Shown piece by piece: positions 33,365 through 45,094 of a DNA stretch of 64,000 nucleotides. A program made the translations under genes and the position numbers. The first letter of the stretch is position 1; each line of letters starts with the position of its first letter. This DNA is from Asterella californica (Eukaryota; Streptophyta; Marchantiopsida; Marchantiales; Aytoniaceae), in assembly GCA_036924285.1 (NCBI GenBank), contig JAYKYS010000002.1, forward strand, positions 310,001-374,000. The letters run 5' to 3'. The notes under the pieces were generated by a model. The model worked only from the letters and a program-made list of their open reading frames with translations, made no database searches and had not been told where the DNA came from.

Positions 33365-33580
33365 TAGGTCAGCGTTTGTCTAGAGTCCTCTTGGAATAGA
33401 CCCCTATGTCATAACCTAATGTTCTAACTTTAGTTCAGAGAACCACTTGAGATTCATCTGTCTCCGACTCCCCGGCCAAGCCGTTAAGTCCTTCTCACAA
33501 TATTCACAACCTAGCGCAAGTCCACTAGGATTCTATTGTTTGCGTTTGCGTCCAATCTTGAAATTAAGAGTAGTGACATT
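33365..33580 (+). repeat. Dispersed repeat, copy 1 (LTR-like fragment)
   Basis: The stretch TATGTCATAACC(T/C)AATGTTC through TCACAACCTAGC(G/A)CAAG and GTCCACTAGG(A/G)TTCT matches 35,770-36,000 in the same orientation. The two copies flank the gypsy integrase relic. They may be LTR or leader fragments of one element. Confidence 0.7.
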
Positions 33581-33689
33581 CATCCTCAGTTTGGAGGTTG
33601 ATGCTTTCGTCAACAATGATCTTTAAGTTAACATCAAGTTCAAAATGGGTAGTCAACCTCTTGGCGTCAAAATTGCATCCTGGTAATTT

Positions 33690-34930
33690 CTAGAAGGTAT
33701 GCATACTCAAGAATGTAATGTGTTGAACAAGAGATGTAAATCTTACACCATGGTGGAGAGAATTATGTTTCATCAAGGAACAGATGGATTACTAAGGAGA
33801 GCAGTTGGTCAGAAGGAAGTTTTCAAGCTAATGCACGAGTTTAACGACGGCACTGTTTGCGAAGGTCACTTTGATGATAAGATAACAACCTTCAAGGTTT
33901 TGGATGCGGGTTATCATTGGAGAGGTATTTTCAAAGAGTATTTAGACTATTGCAAAACTTGTGATGTATGTCAAGCATTTGCTCTAAAGTCTACTAGAAC
34001 ACCTTCGTTAAGATCAATTTCAGTGTTAAGACCATTTGAGAAGTGAGATATTGACTTTTTAGATTCTCTTAATAAGACAGCTCAAGGCAATAGATACATT
34101 GTAGTCGTCACTGACTATTGTACCAAGTAAGTAGAGGCTAGACCTTTGAGGGAGAATATCTAAATGAAAATGGGTAGATTTATATGAGAGAGTATCGTCA
34201 CAAGATTTGGATGTCCGTTAGAGTTGATCTCAGATAGAGGAGAAGAGTTTGTAAGGAGCATGACTATTACTATGCTGCAACACTTTTCTATCAAGCCATG
34301 AATAACCAAATGCTAATGGTCTTGCGAAGAAGATCACTCTTACACTCTGTATGATGCCCGCAAAAGATGCTGGTGTTGAGACTACAAAACATACTTGGGA
34401 TAAGAGACTACATGCCATATTATGAGAGTATCGAACGACAACAAACTTCTATTGCGTATTCCTCATTTTGGCTTGTTTATGGAGTGGAGTCCAAGTTGCC
34501 GATCCAATTTGAATTGGATACTTTTCAAACTATTCAATGAAAGTTGAAGAAGTCGAGGAAAGAAGACGTCGTCAAATCAAGAAGGAGCAACTCATGAAGT
34601 TGGAAGAGATCCGAGCGGTAGAATATCCGGACGAAACAAGCTCAGACGTATAAAAAGAAGAGTTACGACAAATGATTGGACAAGAGGGAGGTAAAACCTT
34701 TTCAAGTCGGAGATTAGGTAATGTTGTATGAGTCTATCAGATTCAAGAGGGCTAAGAAGAAGTTTATTCCTAGATATTTTGGTCCTTTTGTTGTATATAA
34801 GGTGTAGAGCAACTTCACATATGACCTTTGGAGCTAGGAGGAAGGAGATTCGATCGGATCAACCTTGACAAGTTGAAGTTTTTTCATCGACAAAAGTTCT
34901 CTCTTCACTCCGAGGACAGAGCGAAATTTA
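33690..34930 (+). pseudogene. Ty3/gypsy integrase relic with chromovirus-like C-terminal region
   Basis: The first ORF (33,699-34,046) has LMHEFNDGTVCEGHF then YCKTCDVCQAF: an HHCC integrase zinc finger. Beyond its stop, other frames give VVVTDY (first catalytic Asp) and LISDRGEEFV (second Asp), typical of the rve core. Near 34,700-34,930, a YESIRFKRAKKKFIPRYFGP-like stretch resembles the 'KL.PR..GPF' C-terminal block of chromoviral integrases. Gag, protease and RT are absent. Several stops and frameshifts make it inactive. Confidence 0.7.
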
Positions 34931-35769
34931 ATCCGGGGGTAAAATGTAACGACCTATGTTACACATATGAAGTTTGTCTATTTGTACGTTTTTCAGTTAT
35001 AACTAAGTGTGGAGAATATTTATTTATTACCCAAGTACTTTAAGGAGGTATCAAGTTAGTCATGGCTAGCTAAAGTTAATTATGGTTAAACTTAGTTGTA
35101 TTTTTGAACAGAATTCGGATATTTCTTAAAGAGTGAGCACTACTATCTTGTCATCTTGTCTAAAAAGTAGAAAAGAGGTGGAAAGTATCTTATCTTCTTT
35201 TTGACTTGATATTAGTGGTGGGACTAAAGTTATGGACTTTGGGGGCATTAACAAGAAGAGATTCCACATATCTCTTTTTTAGTGGGTCTTAGTGTAGAGA
35301 GGGGTGAAATTTTGAGATTCCTTGAGAATATTCCAGAATCTTTCTAGAAGTTGTTGACTTTGAAGAAATAAGCCCATATGAAAAGATATGAAATCCATGT
35401 GATTAATGCTTTTACCTTAAGAAAACTGAGTTACCAAAGGATACCAAAGTATGTATAAATAGAGAAATATAGAAGAGCTCCTCATCTTTGTTTTCACATC
35501 GTCCTAATGACATTTCAACAATATAGAGATAGTGTGTGAATGAGATTTCAGAATGTGAGAATTAGACAGACATCGTTAGAATGCAGAAATTTAGTTTATG
35601 AGTTTATGGATTTGTGAAAGACTGAATTTAGCAATTTTCTCTTCAAGTTAATGGTGTACTTCCATCAAAGTCATCAGAGATGACCCCTGAATGAGAGACA
35701 AACCGACATGTTGCAGACTGATCGATGACTATCGTGGAGGTTGAGAGATTGAAGAATAATTGATCGATA

Positions 35770-36000
35770 AGACTGCAGTGGGTTTACAGGTCTGCGTTCA
35801 TCTAGATCATCTTGGGGTAGGCCTTTATGTCATAACCCAATGTTCCAACCTTGGTTCAGAGAATTATTAAGAGTTCACCTGTTCTCGACTTCCCGATCAA
35901 ACTGTTAAGTCTTACTCGCATCATTCACAACCTAGCACAAGTCCACTAGGGTTCTTTTGTTAGCGTCTGTGCCCGATCTTGAGACTGAGGGTCGCAATAT
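35770..36000 (+). repeat. Dispersed repeat, copy 2
   Basis: It is the counterpart of 33,365-33,580. It is followed within about 150 bp by copia integrase coding sequence, and contains CTTGGTTCAGAG, which resembles a copia primer-binding region but is not an exact match. Confidence 0.6.
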
Positions 36001-36129
36001 TCACAGTCTTCAAGGAGTCTCACATATTCGCCGAGCGTCAGACTGATAAGAAACTCAAGACTCTACGCTCCAACAATGATGTGAGTTCCGGTCTATCCTC
36101 TTGATGCATATTGCCAAGAGCGTGAGATC

Positions 36130-37713
36130 CAATGCCAGCTGACTTTCTTGACACTCCTAGGCAGAATGTGATAGTTGAGCGTAAAAACCACACCCTCTTG
36201 AACTCTATCCGAGCTATGATGTTTTCAGCAAGATTAGATAAACGGTTTTGGGTGAGGCTATTAACTACTCCACTTACGTTTTGAATTGTTGTCCACCAAG
36301 ACCATCGATTTTGCCACTACTCCCTTTGAGTTCTGGCATGGTCGCAAGCCCCCCATTTCACATCTTCGAGTTTTTTGCTGCACGGCTTTTGCTAACATTC
36401 ATGAGACTCACCGCTCCTAGTTAGATAGTCACTCTCACGAGTGCATCCTCCTTGGCTACAATAGTCAAAGCAAGGCATACAGTCTCCAGCGCAGATCTAT
36501 GACGGTCATACTTTTGTTTCTCGTGATGTTATATTTGATGAGTCTTTTCTTGCATCATCCTCTCTTAACCCCGCTCTCACTGTTATCACGAAGGATGCAA
36601 TTCAAAATGATGTGCACTTCTTTCATCATCATCCTCTTCCTTCGGATCCAGCCCCCATTTCTTTCAGTAGGAGCTACTCTTCCCCATCTGAGTTCGTTTG
36701 TTCTGCCTCCTTTTGTTCCATCTCTCTCCTTCATGTCTTCTATTGGTCTTGGCTCCGGTCATCCTCAGACAGTAGCCTTGGTCCTGATCTCGTTCCTCCT
36801 CTACTCTCGACGAGATCTGAAAGATGAGAAGTTGGCGGAGGCATACATCACACACCAACTCAGTCTATGGCTAGCTCATCAACTAGTAGATTACAATCGA
36901 ATAGTCGATATCTCTTTTCGACTTATTCTACTATGCATTTATCTTCTCCCGTCCAAACCAAACATAGTACTGATGTAGGGAATATGAGCATGCTACACCC
37001 ATACCTACATAGTTACCACCGCAGTCTCCACCACCGCACTCAAGTGAGATTGAGATTGTAGCATCGTCTCCTCCCATCGAGATCCAAACACCACCACCAC
37101 TACGATGATCAATACGTCAATTCAACCCTCCTAATCGTGATCTAGCTGAAGGTTATGACACTACGACTTTGATCCTGAAGACATGCACAAATAAAAAGCA
37201 TGCCCTAATGATGACTTTGAGACCCGTCCCGATGTAGCCCAACTCCTATCAAGAGACTCTGTCATCTCCAGATTGCTCGATGGTCCGAGGTCATCACGTA
37301 AGAGCTCAAGTCCCACGAGAAGAATGATACGCTGAGACTCACAGACTTTTCACACGGACGAAGACCCATAACCAACAAGTGGATCTTCAAGTTGAAGTTG
37401 AATTCAGATGTGTCCATCATTCGATATAAGACACAGTTGGTGGTCCGAGGATTCAATCAAGTGTATGACCCGACTGTACTAACACCTTCTCTCCGGTGGT
37501 CCGTGTGCAATCAGTGCGATTGATACTAGCAATTGCAACTCAACACAACCTCCATGTCCATCAGATGGATGTGAAGACAACATTCTTGAATGAGACGTTG
37601 AACAAAGAGATCTACATGGCTGTCTTTGACGACGTCAATGCCCCAAGAACTAGTTAACTGTGCAGACTACATAGTATTTTATGGATTGAAGCAATCCTCT
37701 AGAGAGTGGTATT
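36130..37713 (+). pseudogene. Ty1/copia integrase and RT relic, cut by R1 copy 2
   Basis: TPRQNVIVERKNHTLLNSIR (about 36,145-36,205) is the copia integrase C-terminal 'N..ERKNR' block. The linker motif FVSRDVIFDESFL is at about 36,510-36,550. RT blocks include NKWIFKLK (37,370), VVRGFNQ (37,445) and HQMDVKTTFLNETL-like (37,560). Stops and frameshifts are frequent. The RT reading ends at 37,713 where the TG of the R1 terminal block begins, so the R1 insertion interrupted it; the rest of RT and RNase H was not found on the other side. Confidence 0.7.
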
Positions 37714-38430
37714 TGTAGTATCTCATGATTTCTCCTTTAGTCCATTATGGCATAAAAGATTTCGTTCCCTCAGAAGATTTACACTAGTGTCGTTGCTCTA
37801 AGTTCTAAGATCTGTCTAAACTCACAAACACACGGGACTTACCTAGAAATCCCATCTTCTCACAAAACCACACGTCTTCTAGACGCTTCAGAAGGAGCTA
37901 TAGACCTAAATATACAACTACTATCTGAAATATCACACAATTACTCATTGAGAAGTCCGAGAAGACACTTTCTGCTTCCAGACCACGGCTTCCATTCTTC
38001 CCACAACGATCTTCCAGAAGCAATTCTTGGCTTTTGGAGGTTTAACTTGGCTTCTAACACCTCCAAAAGACTATCCCTGCTTCTTAGATGTCAATTTACC
38101 TATGATTTTATTTAGATTATGATTAGATTTATTTACAATATCTATCACACGCTACTCTTTCAATTTCCAACGGGGTTAGATTAATCACAAGGTGTATGTC
38201 CCCTGTAGCCTTCCCATGCTTCTGTCTACGGAAGCGGTATTCTTGTAGCACTACAATGACATTCATCTTCATGGAAGCTCAATAGAAGTCTCGGAAATCA
38301 AGTAGAAGAAAGAGGGAGGATGGGAAGATGAGAAAAGATGGAGAAGAAAGGAAAATCCAAACAAGAGGAAACAAGATAAAAAGGAGAAATTAAGATTCCG
38401 ACATGCTTCTAGTCTGAATCCTGACTAACA
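37714..38430 (-). repeat. LTR-like terminal block of R1 copy 2
   Basis: On the plus strand it begins TGTAGTATC and ends CTGACTAACA, i.e. TG..CA on either strand with TGT/ACA inverted termini. It aligns with 2,651-3,330 along its whole length. Confidence 0.5.
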
Positions 38431-38903
38431 AGCCATCACTGCTTGTAGTAATTTGGGGAAGAAGACCACAAATCTTGGTTACAGTTACACAGTCTTCCAA
38501 TCGAGGATGTCGTCTTTTGCTGTGGAAAGAAGGCTTCTTTCTTCTTCTGTCTTTGCTCCGACTACTATGTCTTCAGGACCACTCTCCCATAAGACAGTCC
38601 GTACGTGGATCTGAAGTGCTCCACTGGATGAGACAAGCTTGGACTCTGCACAACTTCTAACAATCACCGCCACTCAAGAAGAAGGCTTCCCATGCACAAT
38701 TGGGTGTGAATTCGAGGAAACCCATACCCATAAGACACAAACAAAGCTTCTGCAATCAAATCTGAAATCAATTTCCAGAGAAGAAGGTACATTGACTTCT
38801 GAGAGCTCACTCCATCCACTTCCTGTCCTTACCCCTCGACACACCAGCCTAGAAGCAGGACTGCACGATGATGTTGTTCCTTGTCTATGTTGTCTACTCC
38901 TGT

Positions 38904-38941
38904 TCTACATCCTGCCGATCCTCTGCTCGGCAGGATGTAGA
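38904..38941. repeat. Perfect hairpin in R1 copy 2, 15-bp arms
   Basis: TCTACATCCTGCCGA (38,904-38,918) pairs exactly with 38,927-38,941 across an 8-nt loop. No counterpart was found at the matching place in R1 copy 1. Confidence 0.9.
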
Positions 38942-40266
38942 CCTACTCTATGTAATCCACCTCTGTGCGTGTAGTACTTATGTACATACATGTGTGCAGC
39001 AATGTGCACGAAATCCTATTTTGTTATCGACCTTATATTATCACCTTTAAGTCGCAAGAGGGAGATCCATTTCAATTGCAACTCACAGTCAAGAGAAATG
39101 GGACGTTGTCAGAAGGCCACCACCTCCCAAGGCTTCGGTTTTCTTCTCAATTTAGAAACTACTTTCTTACTCCTATCGTTGCTTCCCCTACCACATGAGC
39201 AGTCATCTAAAAAATACAGAGGGAGCTACTTCTCTCAAAATAGTAGACTCCACTTCTTATCAAATTTAGCCAGGTCAACTGTCTATCTACCTCTACTGCC
39301 TACTCCTGATCGCCAAGTGCGATCTCCATTGGATCCTCTCCTACATGATCTCTTAATCCAACTTCTGATAAAGTGGGAAGCCCTACTGGTACCTCTGGTG
39401 CGACCGAGATGACTTCCTCTTCGATGTTTATGATGTGAGCTTCTGGTGTGACTTTAGAAGACAGAAGAGGCTTCTGGGAAGCTGAGTTCACCTGCGCTTC
39501 CTGACTCTTCTGCTCACTTGTTTGACACTGGGAGCTAGAGTGACCTCACAATGATCAGAGGTAGTCACCTCCTCCACTCTAAACGCCTGAGAAGACACCT
39601 CTGCTTCCTGTCTTCCGGGACTTCTTTTGTCGTCTTCTCGACTTCCAGCGCTGTCACTACCAAGTGGACAGCGAGATCGAACTCCTCCTTGTCGAGATCA
39701 TTGCCAACTGCTGGTCTTGGCGTATGAGAAGATGTAACTGCATGCTGGAGAATCGAGAGAAGACCGTAAAGAGTCTTCAAGTCCTCAATCTGCCAATCCA
39801 GGTAGCGGAACATGCTCTCCTTGCAGTCCACTAACATCTCTCTAGAATCGTCATCTCACTCACGAGCTAGGGTGAGAAGCTTCCTACCCACGGTGAAGTT
39901 GAACTTCTTACGAAGCGCTTCTTCCATCTGTGCCATGATCTCCTTAGCTCGGGCTTCTGCTTCTTCCCGCTGCTTCTTCTCTGCTGCGGTCTGAGCTTCC
40001 GCGGCTTCCCGCAGTGCACTCCAAGTTGTCTTCTCTTCTGTGAGACTAATGAGCTTACCTCTGATCCAGTTTCGACCTTTCTTGATGTGTTCTCTCGATG
40101 TTTTTATCCTATTTTGTACATCTACAGTTCACGGACAGGTTCTTTCTCCATTCTCACTGCAAGAGGAGTTCGCAGAGTTACTTTATTGTGACTTGTGACA
40201 ACTCTTGATCACGAGGTGTGAGCGGACGAGTTTCGTGGAGATTTTGTCAAGTTTTCCGCGTACAAA

Positions 40267-40310
40267 ACTCCGCCATAGCTGCAATTTCTACATTGCAGCT
40301 ATGACGGAGT
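40267..40310 (+). promoter_or_regulatory. Hairpin overlapping the copia gag start codon
   Basis: ACTCCGCCATAGCTGCAAT (40,267-40,285) pairs with 40,292-40,310 across a 6-nt loop, 18 of 19 positions, the exception being a C opposite A. The gag ATG (40,301-40,303) lies in the right arm, so the mRNA start would be buried in a stem. It could affect gag translation or result from a local inverted duplication. Confidence 0.5.
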
Positions 40311-43161
40311 CCGTGTCTTTGATCATTGGAGAGAAGTTCGACAAGAACAACTACCAAGTGTGGAAGTTCTGGATGATGATTTTCTTGCAAGGACAATATC
40401 TATGAGATCTTATCATTGAGGAGAGAGCGCTTGATGTACATATTTCTGATCCAAAATTCAAGGAGTGGAAGAAGCGATCGTATCAGATGATTCATTACAT
40501 CATGCTGATATTTTCAACATCGATGATCGATAACATTCAGGATTGTGATACGCCCAAGAAAGATTGGGATGCACTCGCGCGTGTGTTTCAATCAAGAACA
40601 AAGACGCGAAGCTGCAATTACTGCAACAATTCAACATTGTGAAGAAAGGGTCGATGTGCATCAACGACTACTTGAACCATGTCAAGCAGCTCGTAGATCA
40701 GTTAGCTTCTGTCAAAGTTGAGATTGATCTCACTGTCTTGATCAGAGCCACATTGCAGGGATTGCATATAGAGTACAAATAGTTCATAACATCAATTTCA
40801 ACCAGAGAACCCCTTCCGCGGTTTGATGAACTTGTTCCTATGATGTTAAGAGATTACGTGCGTCTATTGAGGAGTTATACTTCAACGGATAAGCAAGAAT
40901 CTGTCTATTTTACAGGTTCTGGAGGATTTCGAGGTAAGAGTCGTTGCAAGGTGCTACACATGGACAGGATCGCGAACAACAACAGTCGCAGCAGCAACAG
41001 TAGCAGCAGAACCAGCAACAATGCGCCTAGTTCCTGCAACTACTGCAAGAAGCAAGGCCACAATGCGAATCAATGCTACAAGGGACAAAACAATCAAAGG
41101 CAATATGACAACAACCTGCAGCAAGGTAACAACAACCAGCAAGGTTATGCAATCACTGAGCAAGTCCGGAGCAATTGCTGATTACAACGCATCAGAGTTA
41201 TGTGGCTTTCGAGCCACAAACTGATTGGGTGATCGACTCCGATGTCACTAGTCACATGACATCTCATCGGGAGTGATTTAGTTCACTCTAGTCTGTGGAG
41301 ACTCCTTCGTTTATGATGATAAGAGATGACACCAAGCACAAGATCCAGCACAAGGGTAACATTCCGTTTCACATTCCTGTTTCAACGTTTACTAATATAC
41401 GGAATGTCTTACATGTATCCACGTTGACTAGAAACCTGCTATCTGTAAGACAGTTAATAAAGTAGGATCTGCAAGTATGCTTCAATAAAGATGGATGTTT
41501 TATTGAAGATTCGAATAGCACTGTCATAGCTCGAGGTAGCAAGAGTGGTAGGTTGTTTAAACTAGATGCCTTTACGTCTAAGTTACATGCTGTCATGTAT
41601 GGACAGAGTGGTCCAATAGTGTCTGATATTGACATCTGACACAAGCGAATTGGACACATGAACTTTCAGAGGCTGAAAAGCTTTCCGAGTTCTGACCTGA
41701 TTACAAGTCTGCCCAAATTCGAATCTGGTGAACCCACTAAAGTCTATGTAGCATGTCAATTCGGCAAGCAAGCTAGATAGCCCTTTAAAGGATCAGGTAG
41801 CAGAGCAAACAAGCTTATGGAGCTTGTTCACACTGATGTATGGACTGCTTCTCAGCCAAGTATGATCAATTTCAGTACTTTGTGTCATTCATTGCATTAT
41901 ACTTGGATCTATTTTGTTGAGCCTCTGCCGAAGTAATGTTAGCATTCTAGACTTTCCGCAAGTTGGTGGAGAAACAATGTGGAGCATCTATCATTTGTCT
42001 GAGATATGATGGAGGAGGAGAGTTTTTTTTGGAGAGTTTGATGCATATCTGCATGAGCATGGCATTCGAGGTCAGAAGACCTGCAGTTACAGTCTGCAGC
42101 AGAACAGAGTCCAGAGCACAAGAATAGACACATAGCAAAAACTGCTCGTGCGATGTTGAATGAGAAGACTATGCCTAAACCTTACTGGACAGAAGTTGTT
42201 TCATGTGCGGTGTATCTGATGAAGCAGACGTCTACTGCGGCAGTCCACATCCAGACACCAATGGAGGTCTTCATAGGCAGTAAGCCTGATTACTCTTTCC
42301 TTAAAGTTTTATGATGTATTTGTTATGTGCACATACCTGATGAAAGATGTAAAAAACTAGATCCGAAAGTAGATAGATGTATCTTCCTTGACTATACTTC
42401 TGATACAAAAAGATATAGATGTTGCAATCTTTCGTCTAAGCAGTTCTATATCAGTAGAAATGTTATTTTTTATGAGCTATCATCTTGGTTTGCTCCTACA
42501 CTTGTCATAACCATTGGTATCTATTGTAGAACCAATGAGTCGATCACTGTAGTACCTCAACAGTACATTGAGTGGAGGATCTGGAGAAGTCATTGATTTT
42601 GATTAAGATCAAAATCAGTTGCACATAGAGCTGTTGTTAACACTAGAGTCCACGTAACACAGCCTAGTGGAACTAGTGTAGTTTCTACACAGGATGAGCG
42701 CGTGCTATTGCAGCGTATGTTTGGCTCATCCAGATATGTGGATCTTCCACATCCATTGGATACTTTGTCTCAAACCTTAGCATCTACGTCAGATTAGTTG
42801 CAAGGGGAGGTGACTAGTGCACTGATTACCTCTCGCAAATATGAATGGACAAAACATCCAATGAGTAGGTATTCTTGCTGCACACCATGCACATATGATC
42901 AATGTTCTTCAGGAACAAGAACCGAGTTCACTTGAAGAGGCGATGCACAAAGCCCAATGGGTAAGTGATATAGAAGCTGAACTTCTTGCGCTTCATCACC
43001 AACAGACTTGGGAGTTGGTGGACTTATCTGAGGAGTAAGAAAGCAACTGGTTGCATGTGTTTCTTCAAAGTCAAATGCAACTCGGATCGTGTGTCGGTAT
43101 CGTGTATCGTGTGTCAGTACAAGGTCATATTGGTAGCCAATGGCTCGCACAGTAACATGGA

Positions 43162-43665
43162 GTGGATTTTGAGGAGACCTTTGCTCTAGTTGCAAAGATG
43201 GTGACTATTCGAACCACTGTTGCAATTGCAACTCAGAAAGGTTGGAAGATGCACCAGATGGACTTCAAGAACGTCTTCCTCAACGGCGATCTTGAGGAGG
43301 AGTTCTACATGCAACAACCTCTAGGTTACGAGGATCCTAAGTTCTCTTCTCGTGTATGTAAGTTACAGAAGGCCCTCTATGATCTAAAACAGGCACCAAG
43401 AGCATGGTATGCAAAGATCAATTCCTACTTGCAGTCTCTTGATTTCCATCTTTGTAGTTCAAACTCTACCTTGTATTCATTAAGAATATTAAATGGGATT
43501 GTTGTGATCACCATCTATATTGATGACTTGATCATTACCGGTAACTATGAGGAGCTTATTTCTCATATCAAAGATCACTTGAAATCCGAGTTCGAGATGA
43601 TGGACTTAGGAGAACTCAAGTACTTCCTTGCTGTGGAGTTCATTAGAGATGCGAAGGATGTTTGA
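43162..43665 (+). pseudogene. Copia RT core of the 40-44 kb element
   Basis: Open for 167 codons. HQMDFKNVFLNGDLEEEFYM holds the first catalytic Asp; YDLKQAPRAWY is the fingers/palm block; YIDDLIITG is the YxDD motif. The frame ends at a TGA (LVRDAKDV position) where intact elements continue with VSQ-type sequence, and the following ORF (43,693) resumes the domain. Confidence 0.85.
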
Positions 43666-44456
43666 CTTGTACAACGACAATATGTTCTCAGTATGCTTGA
43701 GAGATTTGGTATGCTTGACTGCAAACTCATTGCTACGTCACTAGAGCAAGGGGTAAAGCTAGGAGCAGAGGATGGTGAGTTACTTGATGATCCACGCATG
43801 TATAGACAGATGGTTGGGAGTCTTATCTATCCGATGATCACCAGATCAGACTTGAGTTATGACGTCGATCTGATCAGTCAGTTCATGCAGTCACCACGGA
43901 GATCACATTTGGAGGCTGTCAAGCGGATCCTCTACTTTGAAGTTCTTGATGCAGTACGGACTTCACTATCGATGCGGTGGATCATTACTGATGAAGATTG
44001 GGCAGGAAGTGCCGACATGAGATCCATGTCAAGTTACACTTTTGGACTTCGAAGCGCTGCTATAAGCTGGGCTTCTAAGAAGCAACCTATGGTTGCTTTG
44101 TCATCCACATAAATAGAGTATCAAGGAGCAACGAACGCAAATGCGAATCAGTTTGACTTCGATGTTTACTATCTGATATTGGTGTGGAGTGTATAAATCC
44201 TGTTGTTGTATATATAGACAACATTAGCAGCATGAAGTTAGCTAATAATCTTATTTTCCATGCTAGGACGAAGTACATTGAGGTGCACTATCATTTCATT
44301 AGAGAGAAGGTCCTTGCAGGAGAGATTGTGCTCAGTTATGTGAGCACAGGAGATCAGATTATCGATATCTTCACTAAAGCATTGTCCAAAGATAAGTTTG
44401 ATGCTTTCAGACATTGTCTAGGAGTACAGGATGTAGAGTCCATCTTGAAGGGGGAG

Positions 44457-44790
44457 TGTTGATATAGTCCCAAGCTCTAGTAGATTGACGGCTAACATTA
44501 GCCGGAGTGGTTAGAGTAGATACAGTTAGTTAGAGGGCTAATCTACCATTAAGGTTTCTCTTGTATTCACCCTTCACTATATATACATGGAGAGACAAAG
44601 TCTCTCCTATCTCATTCCTATTTCACTTCCTTGTCTACTCACTCTCTCTTCTTGGAGTGTCCTCGAAGTATTGATCTTTATATCTGACCCAAAAGTCATT
44701 CCAGTTTGGCCTACAGAATTGCTAACTTGTTGGTACACCGTTGATCTCAAGAGAAAAGTTCTCAACTGAAAAGACAATACAATCTAGGTT
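44457..44790 (+). repeat. 3' LTR of the copia relic (right edge approximate)
   Basis: It begins TGTTGATATAGTCC immediately after the polypurine tract. It contains CTATATATACATGG (44,575), a plausible TATA box, about 120 bp in. The right edge is set near GACAATACA (about 44,780) by the need for a CA end and cannot be fixed without the 5' LTR. Confidence 0.55.
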
Positions 44791-44895
44791 ACCAAGTGCT
44801 TGTAACCATGGAGAGTTAGATTTTTGCTCGAATATGCGGTGCACCTGTTAAGTCAACGGTTGCTTGCATAGAATCGGTTTATGCGTGCAGTGCAG

Positions 44896-45094
44896 TGCTC
44901 GGGGAGTTTTTTCGTGAAAAGTGGGAAATTTCCGGTAGAATGCAAAGCATATCGGTAATTTTCGGAAATTTTACCAAATCTACACTAAAACAACAAATTT
45001 TCCGTCGGAAAATTTCCGACAGATTTGATCCAACACCGGAAATTCTCGAAAAGTACCGGAAGTCACTACTCTAAAAACCGGAACTCCCCGAGCA
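44896..45094. mobile_element. MITE-like element, 199 bp, 13-bp perfect terminal inverted repeats
   Basis: TGCTCGGGGAGTT (44,896-44,908) is matched by AACTCCCCGAGCA (45,082-45,094). The interior is built of GGAAATTTTC-type blocks and holds a 21-bp palindrome at 44,995-45,015 (AAATTTTCCG-T-CGGAAAATTT). GTGCAGTG occurs just outside both ends but not exactly at the edges, so the target duplication is uncertain. No ORF. Confidence 0.65.

Larger units (their letters stand above)
37714..40078 (-). mobile_element. LTR-type retroelement, family R1 copy 2
   Basis: The reverse complement matches R1 copy 1. The minus-strand order is: Ala/Glu/Lys-rich coiled-coil-like N-terminal coding (about 40,060-39,870), gag-like blocks (39,837-39,565 and 39,491-39,300, ending GDQE), non-coding middle, then the LTR-like block 38,430-37,714. 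It carries more 5' coding sequence than copy 1. No pol genes were found. It sits in the antisense direction inside a copia RT region. Confidence 0.6.
40205..44456 (+). pseudogene. Ty1/copia retrotransposon relic (gag to RNase H)
   Basis: All copia domains appear in order. Gag starts at ATG 40,301 (MTESVSLIIGEKF, then a UBN2-type region) and carries a CCHC knuckle CNYCKKQGHNANQC at about 41,031-41,075. Protease: WVIDSDVTSHMTSH (about 41,225), where the usual Asp-Ser-Gly/Ala is Asp-Ser-Asp. Integrase fragments lie at 41,750-42,300. RT is at 43,162-43,665 with YIDDLI. An RNase H/C-terminal region is at 43,693-44,462 (ALSKDKFDAFRHCLGV near the end). Stops break gag, integrase and the RT/RNase H junction, so it is inactive. 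The purine tract AAGGGGGAG at about 44,448-44,456 is a good polypurine tract directly before the 3' LTR. The 5' LTR is missing; R1 copy 2 ends about 130 bp upstream of the gag ORF. Confidence 0.85.
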
